Shown: positions 9,843 to 19,088 of the stretch, one piece after another
How positions within the stretch are numbered: the stretch's first letter is position 1
How the letters are laid out: the number at the start of each line of letters is the position of its first letter
Source: Allofrancisella guangzhouensis
GTDB lineage: Bacteria; Pseudomonadota; Gammaproteobacteria; Francisellales; Francisellaceae
NCBI RefSeq assembly: GCF_000815225.1
Contig: NZ_CP010427.1
Coordinates: 496,001 to 560,000, forward strand
Length of the DNA: 64,000 nucleotides
Direction of reading: 5' to 3'
Notes under the pieces: generated by a model
What the model was told of the DNA's origin: nothing
The model's input: only the letters and a program-made list of their open reading frames with translations
The model's database searches: none
Position numbers and translations under genes: made by a program

Positions 9843-10160
9843 ATGGCTATAAATAATCAACGTATTAGAATTAGATTGAAAGCCTTTGATCATAAGCTTA
9901 TTGATGTTTCTACACAAGAAATAGTTGATACAGCTAAAAAAACAGGGGCACAAGTTAAGGGACCTATCCCTTTACCAGTTCGTAAGGAGAGATTTACAAT
10001 TTTGATTTCTCCTCACGTAAATAAAAAAGCAAGAGATCAATATGAGATAAGAACTCATAAGAGATTGATCGATATCGTGGAGCCTACAGATAAGACGGTA
10101 GATGCTCTTATGAAGCTAGATTTAGCATCAGGTGTTGATGTTCAGATCAGTTTAAGTTAA
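9843..10160 (+). CDS. rpsJ: 30S ribosomal protein S10 (NusE)
   Basis: S10 is part of the 30S head and also acts as NusE, binding NusB and NusG during transcription antitermination and transcription-translation coupling. The 105 residues show the full pattern, with [13 protein letters not shown] near the N-terminus, the loop [10 protein letters not shown] and the [13 protein letters not shown] segment. It begins 17 bases after fusA, so the S10 genes are fused to the str genes, and there is no separate upstream S10 leader as in E. coli. A 105-base gap follows. Confidence 0.98.
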   Translation: MAINNQRIRIRLKAFDHKLIDVSTQEIVDTAKKTGAQVKGPIPLPVRKERFTILISPHVNKKARDQYEIRTHKRLIDIVEPTDKTVDALMKLDLASGVDVQISLS

Positions 10161-10265
10161 TATGTATGTTACTTTTTGGGTTTTATGTATCCAGAGGGTG
10201 ACTATTGGGTCTCTATGGTCAATCGTAATCATGGGGTTAATATAATAATAATAGAGGATTAAATA
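10161..10265 (+). promoter_or_regulatory. structured gap between rpsJ and rplC, possible secondary promoter
   Basis: This is one of the largest gaps in the ribosomal block. It contains an imperfect hairpin (GACTAT near 10200 with ATGGTC near 10215, one wobble pair) and a perfect TATAAT at 10241-10246 without a good -35 box. It could be an internal promoter or a control site for the L3-L4-L23 part of the block; this is inference. Confidence 0.3.
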
Positions 10266-10898
10266 ATGTCTTTAGGATTAGTTGGTCGCAAATGTGGTAT
10301 GACTCGTATTTTTACTGAAGATGGTGTTTCTATACCTGTAACAGTTATTCATGTGGAGCCAAATATGGTTACACAACTTAAGACTGTTGAAAAGGATGGT
10401 TATAACGCTGTTCAGGTAACTACGGGCTTTAAAAAACGCTCTAACGTAAATAAACCTATATCTGGGCACTATGCTAAGGCTGGTGTGGAACCTGGAAGAG
10501 GTTTATGGGAATTTACAGTAGATAGTGGTAGTGAGTATCAGGTTGGTTCCTCTTTTGACGCTACAATATTTGAAGCTGGTCAGAAGGTTGATGTAAGAGG
10601 TGTTTCAAAAGGTAAAGGTTTTGCAGGAGCTATAAAGCGCCATAACTTTGCTACTCAAGATGCTACTCATGGTAATTCTTTATCTCACAGAGTTCATGGT
10701 TCTACTGGTCAGAATCAAACTCCAGGAAGAGTTTTTAAGAACAAAAAAATGGCTGGGCATATGGGTAATGAAAATGTTACTATCCAGTCGCTTGAAGTTG
10801 TGAGAGTGGATGCAGAAAATGGTTTGCTTCTTTTGAAGGGGGGTATTCCAGGATCGGTTGGTGGAGATGTTATAGTTTCTTCAGCTGTAAAGAGTTAG
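10266..10898 (+). CDS. rplC: 50S ribosomal protein L3
   Basis: L3 is an early 50S assembly protein whose loop reaches the peptidyl transferase centre. The 210-residue product has the N-terminal [17 protein letters not shown] and the central loop [13 protein letters not shown] followed by [28 protein letters not shown], including the glutamine (TGQNQTPG) that is methylated by PrmB in E. coli. Its ribosome binding site is AGAGG. rplD follows after 32 bases. Confidence 0.98.
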   Translation: MSLGLVGRKCGMTRIFTEDGVSIPVTVIHVEPNMVTQLKTVEKDGYNAVQVTTGFKKRSNVNKPISGHYAKAGVEPGRGLWEFTVDSGSEYQVGSSFDATIFEAGQKVDVRGVSKGKGFAGAIKRHNFATQDATHGNSLSHRVHGSTGQNQTPGRVFKNKKMAGHMGNENVTIQSLEVVRVDAENGLLLLKGGIPGSVGGDVIVSSAVKS

Positions 10899-10930
10899 TA
10901 GATTAAATATTAAAATACCGGAGAGTTATT

Positions 10931-11554
10931 GTGGACTTAAATATTAAATCATTAACTGGTGGAGAGGCTGGTTCTGTTGATCTTGCAGATAACGTTTTTG
11001 CGATCGACTATAACGAGTCTTTAATTCACCAGGTTGTTGTTGCCTACATGGCAGGTGCTCGTCAAGGTACAAAAGCCCAAAAGACTAGATCAGAAGTTTC
11101 TGGTGGTGGAGCAAAGCCTTGGAGACAAAAAGGTACAGGTAGAGCTAGAGCTGGGACTATTCGTTCTCCTATATTTAGAAAGGGTGGAGTTACATTTGCC
11201 GCTAAACCTAAAAGTTATAAGCAAAAAGTTAATCGTAAGATGTATGCTGGTGCGGTTAAATCAATCTTATCTGAGTTGTTAAGATCAGGCAGGATGGTTG
11301 TTGTTGAGGAAATGAAGTTGGAAACTCCAAAAACAAAAGAATTTAAAGTTATGGTTGATACTTTAGGTTTTAAAGATGTGCTTTTTATTGTTGGAGTTGA
11401 GGAGTTTAGTGAAAACTTATATCTCTCTTCGAGAAACCTTAAGAATGTAGCTGTATGTGATTCTATGGATATTAATCCGGTTTCTTTGGTATGCTTTGAA
11501 AATGTAGTTATGACTAAAAAGGCAATAAAAGAGATCGAGGAGAAGTTGGTATGA
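10931..11554 (+). CDS. rplD: 50S ribosomal protein L4
   Basis: L4 binds domain I of 23S rRNA and its long loop lines the exit tunnel, where changes affect macrolide sensitivity. The loop (about residues 42-90, [32 protein letters not shown]) is complete. The start is GTG at 10931 with a GGAGAG ribosome site; the 207-residue length is normal. In E. coli L4 represses the S10 operon from an upstream leader; no equivalent precedes rpsJ here. The stop overlaps the rplW start by 4 bases (ATGA). Confidence 0.98.
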   Translation: MDLNIKSLTGGEAGSVDLADNVFAIDYNESLIHQVVVAYMAGARQGTKAQKTRSEVSGGGAKPWRQKGTGRARAGTIRSPIFRKGGVTFAAKPKSYKQKVNRKMYAGAVKSILSELLRSGRMVVVEEMKLETPKTKEFKVMVDTLGFKDVLFIVGVEEFSENLYLSSRNLKNVAVCDSMDINPVSLVCFENVVMTKKAIKEIEEKLV

Positions 11555-11850
11555 GTTCTCAAGAAAAAATATTAAAAACTGTTGTAAGACCTCATGTTTC
11601 TGACAAAACTTATGGTTTATCAGAAGCTAATTCTACTGTTGTATTTGAGGTTGCTAGGTTTGCTAATAAGTATGATGTTAAGGATGCAATTGAGCAGCTA
11701 TTTGAAGTTAAGGTTGAATCAGTTAATATTCTTAATGTCAAGGGTAAAGCACGAAGATTTGGCCGTATTGAAGGTAGAACAAAAGCTTGGAAAAAAGCTT
11801 ACGTAAAACTTGTTGAGGGTCATGATATCAATTTTGTTGGTGCAGAGTAA
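11551..11850 (+). CDS. rplW: 50S ribosomal protein L23
   Basis: L23 sits at the exit of the tunnel and is the docking site for trigger factor and signal recognition particle. The 99 residues include the [10 protein letters not shown] start of the fold and the basic extended loop ([19 protein letters not shown]) that reaches into the tunnel. It overlaps rplD by ATGA, indicating translational coupling, and is followed by rplB after 22 bases. Confidence 0.98.
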   Translation: MSSQEKILKTVVRPHVSDKTYGLSEANSTVVFEVARFANKYDVKDAIEQLFEVKVESVNILNVKGKARRFGRIEGRTKAWKKAYVKLVEGHDINFVGAE

Positions 11851-11872
11851 TTTTTAAGAAGGTTTATAAGTC

Positions 11873-12697
11873 ATGATTGAAATAAAAAAAGCTAAACCTA
11901 CTTCACCTGGCCGCCGCCACGTAGTGAGCGTAAAAAATACAGAATTACACACAGGTAAGCCATTCAAAGGTTTGGTAGAGGTGAAGAGAAAAAATGCTGG
12001 TAGAAATAATACTGGTAGGATAACAGTGCGTCATCAGGGTGGTGGTCATAAGCAACACTATCGTATAGTTGACTTTAAAAGAAATAAGGATGATATTGTA
12101 GCTAAGGTTGAAAGAATTGAGTATGATCCTAACCGTAGTGCAAATATTGCTTTAGTTTTATATGCTGATGGTGAAAGAAGATATGTTGTTGCACCTAAGG
12201 GATTAAGTAAGGATATGTCAATAATTTCTGGTGAGAAAGTTGATGTAGCTGTTGGTAATTGTATGCCACTTAGAAATATTCCTCTAGGTACGGTGATTCA
12301 TAATATCGAGATGAAGCCTAAAAAAGGTGCTCAGTTGATTAGAAGTGCAGGTGCTTTTGCTCAGCTTGTTGGTAAGGATAATGCATATGCAATTATTCGT
12401 TTAAGATCGGGTGAGATGAGAAGGGTACTCTTGGATTGTAGAGCTGTTATTGGCGTTGTATCTAACTCTGAACATAACCTAAAATCTCTAGGCAAGGCTG
12501 GTGCTAAGCGTTGGAGAGGTATTAGGCCTACTGTTAGAGGTGTGGCTATGAACCCAGTAGACCATCCGCATGGAGGTGGTGAGGGTCGTACTTCAGGTGG
12601 TAGACATCCTGTTACTCCTTGGGGTATACCTACAAAAGGTTATAAGACGCGTAAAAATAAACGCTCTAATAAATTAATTGTTCAAAAACGTAAGTAA
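11873..12697 (+). CDS. rplB: 50S ribosomal protein L2
   Basis: L2 is needed for subunit joining and supports the peptidyl transferase centre. The 274-residue protein has its RNA-binding core with [12 protein letters not shown] near residue 55 and the strongly conserved C-terminal [13 protein letters not shown] segment near 225-237, whose histidine lies close to the active site. The C-terminal tail ([17 protein letters not shown]) is strongly basic, as usual. The ribosome site AAGAAGG precedes the ATG. Confidence 0.99.
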   Translation: MIEIKKAKPTSPGRRHVVSVKNTELHTGKPFKGLVEVKRKNAGRNNTGRITVRHQGGGHKQHYRIVDFKRNKDDIVAKVERIEYDPNRSANIALVLYADGERRYVVAPKGLSKDMSIISGEKVDVAVGNCMPLRNIPLGTVIHNIEMKPKKGAQLIRSAGAFAQLVGKDNAYAIIRLRSGEMRRVLLDCRAVIGVVSNSEHNLKSLGKAGAKRWRGIRPTVRGVAMNPVDHPHGGGEGRTSGGRHPVTPWGIPTKGYKTRKNKRSNKLIVQKRK

Positions 12698-12711
12698 TTA
12701 GGGAGAAGATT

Positions 12712-12990
12712 GTGCCTCGTTCGTTAAAAAAAGGACCTTTTGTGGATCATCATCTACTGAAAAAGGTTTTTGAAGCGCAAGAAAGCAATTCTAAGAAGCC
12801 GATCAAAACTTGGTCAAGAAGATCAATGATCGTGCCAGATATGATAGGTTTAACTATAGCTGTACATAATGGTCAGCAACATGTACCAATTCTTATGACA
12901 GAAGAAATGGTAGGCCATAAGTTAGGAGAGTTTGCGATAACTCGTAACTACCGTGGTCATGCAGCTGATAAAAAAGCTAAGAAGAAATAG
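12712..12990 (+). CDS. rpsS: 30S ribosomal protein S19
   Basis: S19 is a 30S head protein that contacts S13 and the A-site finger region. The 92 residues match the family: [19 protein letters not shown] at the start, [13 protein letters not shown] in the middle and [25 protein letters not shown] at the end. The start is GTG at 12712, preceded by AGGGAGA. It lies in the usual rplB-rpsS-rplV order, 14 bases from each neighbour. Confidence 0.98.
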   Translation: MPRSLKKGPFVDHHLLKKVFEAQESNSKKPIKTWSRRSMIVPDMIGLTIAVHNGQQHVPILMTEEMVGHKLGEFAITRNYRGHAADKKAKKK

Positions 12991-13004
12991 TTGGGGTTAT
13001 ATAC

Positions 13005-13340
13005 ATGGAAGTACAAGCTAAATTAAAATTTGCAAGAATCTCAGCTCAGAAATGCAGGTTAGTCGCTGATCAAGTTAGAGGATTACCAGTAGAGAAAGCT
13101 CTTAATATTTTGACTTTTAGTAACAAAAAAGCAGCAGTTTTGATAAAAAATGTTTTAAACTCTGCAATTGCTAATGCTGAGCATAATGATAGTATGGATA
13201 TTGACTCTTTATATGTCTCAACTGTGTTTGTAGATGAGGGTCCTACTATAAAGCGTTTTGAAGCAAGAGCTAAAGGTAGGGGTAATCGTATTTTAAAAAG
13301 AACTTCACATATTACTGTGAAAGTTGCTGAGAAAAATTAA
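13005..13340 (+). CDS. rplV: 50S ribosomal protein L22
   Basis: L22 spans from the 50S surface into the exit tunnel, and together with L4 forms its narrowest point. The 111-residue product has the N-terminal [15 protein letters not shown] helix and the long C-terminal beta-hairpin with [22 protein letters not shown], the tip of which lines the tunnel. It is preceded by a GGGG stretch rather than a canonical ribosome site and is followed by rpsC. Confidence 0.98.
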   Translation: MEVQAKLKFARISAQKCRLVADQVRGLPVEKALNILTFSNKKAAVLIKNVLNSAIANAEHNDSMDIDSLYVSTVFVDEGPTIKRFEARAKGRGNRILKRTSHITVKVAEKN

Positions 13341-13354
13341 GAGGTGTAGTAATA

Positions 13355-14026
13355 ATGGGTCAAAAAGTAAATCCTAATGGAATTCGTTTGGGTTATATAA
13401 GAGACTGGCGTTCGACGTGGTATGCAGACTCTTCTAGCTACGCTACAAAGCTTAATGAAGACATTAAAGTAAGAGAGTTTTTACACAAAAAATTAGCCTC
13501 TGCGGCAGTTAGTAAGATTCAAATAGAGAGACCTGCTCAAAACGCTAAAATTACAATCCATACAGCAAGGCCTGGTATTGTGATTGGTAAAAAGGGCGAA
13601 GATGTTGAAAAGTTACGTGCAGAAATCCATAAGTTAATTGGTATTCCTGTTCAAATTAATATCGAAGAGGTTCGTAAACCAGAATTAGACGCTAAATTAG
13701 TGGCTGAGAGTATCGCTCAACAATTAGAAAAAAGAGTGATGTTTAGGAGAGCTATGAAAAAGGCTATGCAAGCTGCGATGAAGTCAGGCGCTAAAGGTAT
13801 TAAGGTTATGGTTAGTGGTCGTTTAGGTGGTGCTGAAATAGCTCGTTCTGAATGGGCTAGAGACGGTAGAGTTCCTTTGCAGACTTTTAGAGCAGATGTT
13901 GATTATTCTACAGCAGAAGCATTAACAACCTACGGTGTTCTTGGTGTTAAAGTTTGGATCTATAAAGGTGAAATTCTTCCAGGCCAATTAGCTGAGAAGA
14001 AAAATAATAAAAAAGGAGCTAGATAA
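13355..14026 (+). CDS. rpsC: 30S ribosomal protein S3
   Basis: S3 forms part of the mRNA entry channel and helps unwind mRNA. The 223 residues contain the N-terminal [13 protein letters not shown], a KH domain with the [10 protein letters not shown] motif (the GxxG loop, near residue 80) and the C-terminal domain with [13 protein letters not shown]. It is slightly shorter than the E. coli protein (233) at the C-terminus. The stop overlaps the start of rplP by one base (TAATG). Confidence 0.98.
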   Translation: MGQKVNPNGIRLGYIRDWRSTWYADSSSYATKLNEDIKVREFLHKKLASAAVSKIQIERPAQNAKITIHTARPGIVIGKKGEDVEKLRAEIHKLIGIPVQINIEEVRKPELDAKLVAESIAQQLEKRVMFRRAMKKAMQAAMKSGAKGIKVMVSGRLGGAEIARSEWARDGRVPLQTFRADVDYSTAEALTTYGVLGVKVWIYKGEILPGQLAEKKNNKKGAR

Positions 14027-14439
14027 TGCTACAGCCTAAGCGTACAAAGTTTCGTAAACAGCAAAAGATGCGTAATAGAGGCTTGGCTCATAAAGGCAAT
14101 AAAGTAAGCTTTGGTGAGTTTGGTCTTCAAGCAACATCTAGAGGTAGAATCACTGCTAGACAAATAGAAGCGGGTAGAAGAGCAATTAATCGTCACATTA
14201 AGCGTGGTGGTAAAGTTTGGATAAGAATTTTTCCAGATAAGCCTATTACACAAAAGCCTTTAGAAGTTCGTATGGGTAAAGGTAAAGGTTCGGTTGAGTA
14301 TTGGGTTGCTCAAATTCAGCCAGGACGTGTGCTATATGAGATTACTGGTGTTAAAGAGGAGTTGGCTCGTGAAGCTTTTGCAAGAGCAGCTGCTAAGTTG
14401 CCAGTATCTACAACTTTTGTTGAAAAACAGGTGATGTAA
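14026..14439 (+). CDS. rplP: 50S ribosomal protein L16
   Basis: L16 organises the A-site tRNA binding region of the 50S subunit and joins late in assembly. The 137 residues begin [17 protein letters not shown] and contain [18 protein letters not shown] and the [21 protein letters not shown] segment, where Arg81 in E. coli is hydroxylated. TAATG overlaps with both rpsC and rpmC point to translational coupling along this stretch. Confidence 0.98.
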   Translation: MLQPKRTKFRKQQKMRNRGLAHKGNKVSFGEFGLQATSRGRITARQIEAGRRAINRHIKRGGKVWIRIFPDKPITQKPLEVRMGKGKGSVEYWVAQIQPGRVLYEITGVKEELAREAFARAAAKLPVSTTFVEKQVM

Positions 14440-14639
14440 TGAAGAGAAAAGATACTTTAAAAGATTATAGAGGTAAAAGTATTGACCAGTTGCAAGAAGC
14501 TAAAGTAGAGTTGCTACAACAGTTATTCTCACTTCGTATGCAAAAGGGTACGGGACAATTAAAGAAAAATCACTTATTTAAGAGTGCAAAAAGAAATATT
14601 GCTCGTATAAATACAATAATATCAGAAAAGAATAGATAG
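14439..14639 (+). CDS. rpmC: 50S ribosomal protein L29
   Basis: L29 lies next to L23 at the tunnel exit, near where trigger factor binds. The 66 residues form the expected pair of helices, with the conserved [23 protein letters not shown]-type pattern (written here by motif: [10 protein letters not shown]) and a basic C-terminal RNIARINT. It overlaps rplP by one base and precedes rpsQ by 12 bases. Confidence 0.97.
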   Translation: MKRKDTLKDYRGKSIDQLQEAKVELLQQLFSLRMQKGTGQLKKNHLFKSAKRNIARINTIISEKNR

Positions 14640-14651
14640 GGTGCCTATAAT

Positions 14652-14903
14652 ATGAGCGATAAAATTAGATTACTAGAGGGTAAAGTCTTTAGCAATGCTA
14701 TGGATAAAACTGTAGTTGTAAAAGCTGAAAGATATGTTAAACACCCTTTGTATGGCAAGTTTGTAAAAAAAACTACTAAATATTATGTTCATGATGAAAA
14801 CAATGAATGTAAAGAAGGTGATGTTATTAAGTTTAAGGAAACAAAGCCTTACTCAAAAACTAAAAAATGGTGTTTAGTGGATATTATCCATAGAGAAAAA
14901 TAA
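14652..14903 (+). CDS. rpsQ: 30S ribosomal protein S17
   Basis: S17 is a primary 16S rRNA binder of the 30S body with an OB fold. The 83-residue protein has [19 protein letters not shown] and the conserved [19 protein letters not shown] region, followed by [18 protein letters not shown]. It is the last gene before a 92-base gap with a hairpin, the equivalent of the S10-spc operon boundary in E. coli. Confidence 0.98.
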   Translation: MSDKIRLLEGKVFSNAMDKTVVVKAERYVKHPLYGKFVKKTTKYYVHDENNECKEGDVIKFKETKPYSKTKKWCLVDIIHREK

Positions 14904-14942
14904 TAAATTTGATTTTATTTTTGTTTATTGATATATTTATCG

Positions 14943-14975
14943 GACTGCAAAAAGTCACTGCAGTCTTTATATAAT
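14943..14975 (+). promoter_or_regulatory. hairpin and -10 box at the S10/spc boundary
   Basis: A perfect 7-bp stem, GACTGCA (14943-14949) with TGCAGTC (14959-14965), is followed by TTTATATAAT, which includes a perfect TATAAT at 14970-14975. The short T run makes a weak terminator or processing site; the -10 box has no good -35 partner. It could allow the spc-type genes to be expressed separately. Confidence 0.4.
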
Positions 14976-14995
14976 AATAAATAAGGGTTATTTGT

Positions 14996-15364
14996 ATGAT
15001 TCAAATGCAGACAGAACTCCAAGTTGCTGATAACAGTGGCGCTAAGAGAGTTGAGTGTATAAAAGTTTTGGGAGGCTCTCATCGTAGATATGCGTCTATA
15101 GGTGATGTTATCAAAGTTACGGTGAAAGAAGCTTCTCCAAGAGGTAAAGCTAAAAAAGGAAATGTGTATAATGCGGTGGTTGTTAGGACTGCTAAAGGTG
15201 TACGCAGAAGAGATGGTTCCTTAGTTCGTTTTGACAATAATGCAGCTGTATTATTAAATGCTAATGGTCAGCCAATTGGCACTCGTATCTTTGGTCCAGT
15301 TACAAGAGAACTTCGCTCTGAAAAGTTCATGAAGATTGTATCTTTAGCACCAGAAGTACTATAA
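14996..15364 (+). CDS. rplN: 50S ribosomal protein L14
   Basis: L14 lies at the subunit interface and is the target of the silencing factor RsfS. The 122 residues start [18 protein letters not shown] and contain the basic loop [17 protein letters not shown] and [12 protein letters not shown] near the end. A later in-frame ATG at residue 4 exists, but the longer start matches the family and has AAGGG upstream. It opens the spc-type group. Confidence 0.98.
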   Translation: MIQMQTELQVADNSGAKRVECIKVLGGSHRRYASIGDVIKVTVKEASPRGKAKKGNVYNAVVVRTAKGVRRRDGSLVRFDNNAAVLLNANGQPIGTRIFGPVTRELRSEKFMKIVSLAPEVL

Positions 15365-15384
15365 TTATTTATTGAGGTGTAGTA

Positions 15385-15702
15385 ATGAATAGATTAAAAA
15401 AAGGTGATGACATAATAGTTATTGCTGGTAAAGATAAAGGTCGCAGAGGTGTGGTTAAATCGTTCACTAAAGGTGGTTCTTTAGTTTTGGTTGAAGGCAT
15501 AAATGTTGTAAAAAAACATGTTAAGCCAAACCCAAATAAAGGTATCGAAGGTGGAGTTGTTGAAAAAGAACTTCCTATAGATGCTTCGAACGTTGCTATT
15601 TTTAACCCAGCTACACAAAAAGCTGATAGAGTGGGTTATAAATTTGTTGATGAGAAAAAGGTTCGCTACTTTAAGTCTAATGGCGAGCTTGTAGACTTAT
15701 AG
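15385..15702 (+). CDS. rplX: 50S ribosomal protein L24
   Basis: L24 is one of the two proteins that start 50S assembly and later sits near the tunnel exit. The 105 residues have the KOW motif near the N-terminus ([18 protein letters not shown]) and the conserved [16 protein letters not shown] precedes the ATG. Gene order L14-L24-L5 is the standard one. Confidence 0.98.
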   Translation: MNRLKKGDDIIVIAGKDKGRRGVVKSFTKGGSLVLVEGINVVKKHVKPNPNKGIEGGVVEKELPIDASNVAIFNPATQKADRVGYKFVDEKKVRYFKSNGELVDL

Positions 15703-15713
15703 GAATAAGTTTT

Positions 15714-16253
15714 ATGGCAAGATTAAAAGATCATTATCAAAAAGAGCTTGTTGCTAAGTTAAAGAATGAGCTTAAATTGGATAATATAATGGAAGTACCA
15801 CGTATTGAGAAAATTACTCTTAATATGGGTGTTGGTGATGCAGCAAAAGATAAAAAAATTATGACTTTTGCATTAAACGATTTGACAGCAATAGCTGGGC
15901 AAAAGCCAGTTGTTACTAAGTCTAAAAAATCTATCGCTGGTTTTAAAATACGTGATGGTTGGCCAATAGGTTGTAAAGTTACATTACGAGGCGAGCGTAT
16001 GTATGAGTTTTTAGATAGGCTTATAACAATTGCTATCCCTAGAATTAGAGATTTTAGGGGTTTAAGTCCTAAGTCTTTTGATGGTAGAGGTAATTATAGT
16101 TTGGGTATGAGAGAACAAATATCTTTCCCAGAAGTTGATTACGATAAAATAGATATCATTAGAGGTTTAGATATTTCAATAACAACTACTGCTAAAAATG
16201 ATGACCAGGGAAGAGCTTTGCTTAGAGCTTTTGGTTTTCCTTTTAAATCATAA
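15714..16253 (+). CDS. rplE: 50S ribosomal protein L5
   Basis: L5 binds 5S rRNA and contacts S13 and P-site tRNA across the subunit interface. The 179-residue protein has the N-terminal [16 protein letters not shown], the KITLNMGVG signature near residue 35 and [20 protein letters not shown] near 125-145. It starts 11 bases after rplX, with a weak AGGAATA ribosome site. Confidence 0.98.
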   Translation: MARLKDHYQKELVAKLKNELKLDNIMEVPRIEKITLNMGVGDAAKDKKIMTFALNDLTAIAGQKPVVTKSKKSIAGFKIRDGWPIGCKVTLRGERMYEFLDRLITIAIPRIRDFRGLSPKSFDGRGNYSLGMREQISFPEVDYDKIDIIRGLDISITTTAKNDDQGRALLRAFGFPFKS

Positions 16254-16270
16254 TTAAATTGGGGTTTTAA

Positions 16271-16576
16271 ATGGCAAAGAAATCTATGATTCAGAGGGAG
16301 TTAAAAAGAGAAAAATTAGTAGCTAAATATGCTCAAAAAAGAGCTGAGCTTAAGGCTATTATTCTTGATGTAAACTCTACTGAAGAGCAAAAATGGGAAG
16401 CTCAAATTAGGCTGCAAAAATTACCAGTAAATTCTTCAGCTTCTAGAGTTCAGAGAAGATGTAAGGTTACAGGTAGACCTCACGCTGTTTATAGAAAGTT
16501 TGGTTTATGTCGTAATAAACTAAGAGAATATGCGATGGCAGGTGATGTTCCTGGTTTGAAAAAAGCTAGTTGGTAA
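16271..16576 (+). CDS. rpsN: 30S ribosomal protein S14
   Basis: S14 is a late 30S head protein. This is the long, zinc-free form: 101 residues with no CxxC pair in the place where the short form binds zinc. The C-terminal signature [24 protein letters not shown] is present in pattern (RCxxTGRP...FGLxRxxLRE), as is the GLKKASW end. No second S14 gene is seen in the window. Confidence 0.98.
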   Translation: MAKKSMIQRELKREKLVAKYAQKRAELKAIILDVNSTEEQKWEAQIRLQKLPVNSSASRVQRRCKVTGRPHAVYRKFGLCRNKLREYAMAGDVPGLKKASW

Positions 16577-16591
16577 TAAGGAATTTAGATT

Positions 16592-16990
16592 ATGAGTATG
16601 CAAGATCCTATAGCGGATATGTTTACAAGAATTAGAAATGGTCTTTCCGCACATAAAGAAACCGTTTCTGTTCCTTTTTCAAAGATGAAAATGGAAATAG
16701 CAAACTTTTTAGTACAAGAGGGTTATATTGCAGAATGTTCAAAAGCAATAACAGCAATAGGCCATCCTTGTATAGTTATTGAGCTTAAATATCATGCTGG
16801 TGCTCCTGTGATCGAAATGATCAAAAGAGTTTCTAGACCAAGTTTAAGAATATATAAGTCACATGCAGAATTACCTAAAGTATATGGTGGTTTTGGTGTT
16901 GCTATTGTCTCTACTTCAAAAGGCTTGGTGAGCGATAGAAAAGCTAGAGCTCTTGGTGTTGGTGGCGAAATCATTGGCTATGTAGCTTAA
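16592..16990 (+). CDS. rpsH: 30S ribosomal protein S8
   Basis: S8 binds the central domain of 16S rRNA and in E. coli represses the spc operon by binding the rplE start region. The 132-residue product begins [17 protein letters not shown] and ends with the conserved [21 protein letters not shown]. No E. coli-like S8 target could be recognised at the rplX-rplE junction by eye. Confidence 0.98.
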   Translation: MSMQDPIADMFTRIRNGLSAHKETVSVPFSKMKMEIANFLVQEGYIAECSKAITAIGHPCIVIELKYHAGAPVIEMIKRVSRPSLRIYKSHAELPKVYGGFGVAIVSTSKGLVSDRKARALGVGGEIIGYVA

Positions 16991-17008
16991 GTTTGGAGGA
17001 ACATAATA

Positions 17009-17545
17009 ATGTCAAGAATAGGTAAAAAGCCTGTTGTTATACCAAGCGGTGTTACGATAAATGTTGCTGCTGGCAATCAGGTGCAAGTTAAAGGTGCTAA
17101 AGCAAGTTTGACAAAAAAATTCTCTACTGATGTGAGTTTTGATATTGCTAATAATCTTGCTAATATAAAACCTTTAAACAATAGTAAAAATGCTATTGCC
17201 CAATCTGGTACAGCTAGAGCTATATTAAATAATATGATTGAAGGTGTAACAAAAGGGTTTGAAAGGAAATTGAAAATTATAGGTGTTGGTTACCGTGCTA
17301 AAGCTCAAGGTGGCGAGTTGAATTTAACTTTAGGTTTTTCACATCCTGTTGTTTATCAATTGCCTGAGGGAGTAATGGCAGAAACTCCAGCTCCTACGGA
17401 GATAATTCTGAAGGGTGCTGATAAAGAACTTTTAGGTAAAGTAGCTGCGGAAATTAGAGATTATAGAAAGCCAGAGCCTTATAAAGGTAAGGGTGTTCGT
17501 TATGAAGACGAATTTGTAGCTAAGAAAGAAGCTAAGAAGAAGTAG
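17009..17545 (+). CDS. rplF: 50S ribosomal protein L6
   Basis: L6 lies near the factor-binding site and the sarcin-ricin loop. The 178 residues contain two related domains, starting [14 protein letters not shown], with [20 protein letters not shown] in the linker and the C-terminal [16 protein letters not shown] signature. Its ribosome site is GGAGG, among the strongest in the block. Confidence 0.98.
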   Translation: MSRIGKKPVVIPSGVTINVAAGNQVQVKGAKASLTKKFSTDVSFDIANNLANIKPLNNSKNAIAQSGTARAILNNMIEGVTKGFERKLKIIGVGYRAKAQGGELNLTLGFSHPVVYQLPEGVMAETPAPTEIILKGADKELLGKVAAEIRDYRKPEPYKGKGVRYEDEFVAKKEAKKK

Positions 17546-17565
17546 TAGTAAAGGATAGTATTATT

Positions 17566-17919
17566 ATGGATAAGAAAACTGCTCGTTTGAGTCGTAGTAA
17601 GCGTACTAGAATCAAACTAAGAGAACTAGGGCATACAAGGCTTTGTGTTTATAGAACGCCTAAGCATATTTACGCTCAAGTTATCTCTGGTGATGGTTCT
17701 ACTGTATTGGCTGCTGCATCTACTGTAGAGAAAGATATTAAAGCAAAGTGCAAATATACTGGGAATGTAGCATCTGCTGTTATTGTTGGTGAAATAATCG
17801 CTAATAGATGTAAAGAAAAAGGTATAGAAAAAGTTGCTTTTGATAGGTCAGGATATAAGTATCATGGACGTGTTAAGGCTTTAGCAGATGCTGCTAGAGA
17901 ACATGGTCTACAGTTTTAA
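17566..17919 (+). CDS. rplR: 50S ribosomal protein L18
   Basis: L18 binds 5S rRNA with L5 and L25 in the central protuberance. The 117 residues have a basic N-terminal tail ([20 protein letters not shown]), [16 protein letters not shown] and the end [27 protein letters not shown], all typical. It lies between rplF and rpsE in the standard order. Confidence 0.98.
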   Translation: MDKKTARLSRSKRTRIKLRELGHTRLCVYRTPKHIYAQVISGDGSTVLAAASTVEKDIKAKCKYTGNVASAVIVGEIIANRCKEKGIEKVAFDRSGYKYHGRVKALADAAREHGLQF

Positions 17920-17946
17920 TAAATAAAATATGGATGATTATTCATT

Positions 17947-18447
17947 ATGTCTAATGAAGTGAAAAAAAATGAAGAACTGATTGAAAAATTAGTTAGTGTT
18001 AAAAGGCACTCTAAGACAGTAAAAGGCGGTAGAATTATGAGCTTTGCTGCTTTGACAGTTGTGGGTGATGGAAAAGGCAAAATTGGAATAGGTAGAGGTA
18101 AGTCAAGAGAAGTGCCTGTAGCTATTCAAAAAGCCATGGAAAGCGCTAGAAGAAACATGGTATCAGTAAATTTGAACAACGATACTTTATGGTATCCAGT
18201 AATGTCCAATCATGGTGCATCTAAAGTATTCATGCAGCCTGCATCAGCTGGTACGGGTATTATTGCCGGTGGTGCTATGCGTGCGGTTTTTGAGGCTGTA
18301 GGTGTCCATAACGTTTTAGCAAAAACTTATGGTTCTACTAACCCTGCGAATGTTGTTAGAGCGACCATCGCTGGTTTGGCAAAAATTAAATCACCAGAGG
18401 AGATCGCTGAAAAAAGAGGTCTTTCTGTTGAAGAAATTCAGGAGTAA
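17947..18447 (+). CDS. rpsE: 30S ribosomal protein S5
   Basis: S5 works at the mRNA entry channel and affects decoding accuracy. The 166-residue protein has the double-stranded-RNA-binding-like N-terminal domain with [18 protein letters not shown], the loop altered in spectinomycin-resistant mutants of other species and here of normal type, then [14 protein letters not shown] and the C-terminal [21 protein letters not shown]. It begins 27 bases after rplR and precedes rpmD by 6 bases. Confidence 0.98.
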   Translation: MSNEVKKNEELIEKLVSVKRHSKTVKGGRIMSFAALTVVGDGKGKIGIGRGKSREVPVAIQKAMESARRNMVSVNLNNDTLWYPVMSNHGASKVFMQPASAGTGIIAGGAMRAVFEAVGVHNVLAKTYGSTNPANVVRATIAGLAKIKSPEEIAEKRGLSVEEIQE

Positions 18448-18453
18448 TTTAAA

Positions 18454-18639
18454 ATGACTCAAGCTAAAACATTCAAAGTTACTTTGGTAAAAAGCCTTAT
18501 TGGTCGTAAACAAAATCATATAGCATGTGCTAGAGGCTTAGGATTGAGAAAGATGCATCATACGGTAGAAGTTCTTGACACTGCTGAGAACAGAGGTATG
18601 GCTAATAAAATATATTATATGGTTAAAATAGAGGGGTAG
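18454..18639 (+). CDS. rpmD: 50S ribosomal protein L30
   Basis: L30 is a small peripheral 50S protein, missing in some bacteria but present here. The 61 residues contain the ferredoxin-like fold with [16 protein letters not shown] and [16 protein letters not shown], the family signature. It starts 6 bases after rpsE, without a strong ribosome site, so it probably depends on translation of rpsE. Confidence 0.97.
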   Translation: MTQAKTFKVTLVKSLIGRKQNHIACARGLGLRKMHHTVEVLDTAENRGMANKIYYMVKIEG

Positions 18640-18645
18640 TATAAG

Positions 18646-19077
18646 ATGAAATTAAATACAATTGCTCCTGCTGTTGGTTCAAAAAGTGCTCCTAAGAGAC
18701 TAGGTCGTGGTATAGGAAGTGGTCTAGGTAAAACTTCTGGTAAAGGGCATAAAGGACAAAAAGCACGTTCAGGCGGCTATCATAAGGTTGGTTTTGAAGG
18801 TGGACAAATGCCTTTACAAAGAAGATTGCCAAAGTTTGGTTTTACTTCTTCAACTAAAAGATATGTTGCTGAAATCAGGTTGCATGAATTAAATAGTATT
18901 GCAGCAGATGAGATAACTTTGGATATTCTAAAAGACTCTGGTCTAGTTAGAAAAGATATAAAAACAGCTAAAGTTATAGCTAGCGGAGAAATCCAAAAAG
19001 CTATAAATCTAAAAGGAGTAGCTTGCACGAAAGGTGCGAAGGAAGCTATTGAAAAAGCTGGCGGTAAAGTAGAGTAA
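18646..19077 (+). CDS. rplO: 50S ribosomal protein L15
   Basis: L15 is a late-assembly 50S protein with a long extended N-terminal part. The 143 residues show that part (about 1-60, rich in G and [21 protein letters not shown]) and the globular end with the [20 protein letters not shown] region. It lies directly before secY, as in most bacteria, 11 bases away. Confidence 0.98.
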   Translation: MKLNTIAPAVGSKSAPKRLGRGIGSGLGKTSGKGHKGQKARSGGYHKVGFEGGQMPLQRRLPKFGFTSSTKRYVAEIRLHELNSIAADEITLDILKDSGLVRKDIKTAKVIASGEIQKAINLKGVACTKGAKEAIEKAGGKVE

Positions 19078-19088
19078 GAAACAAAAGT

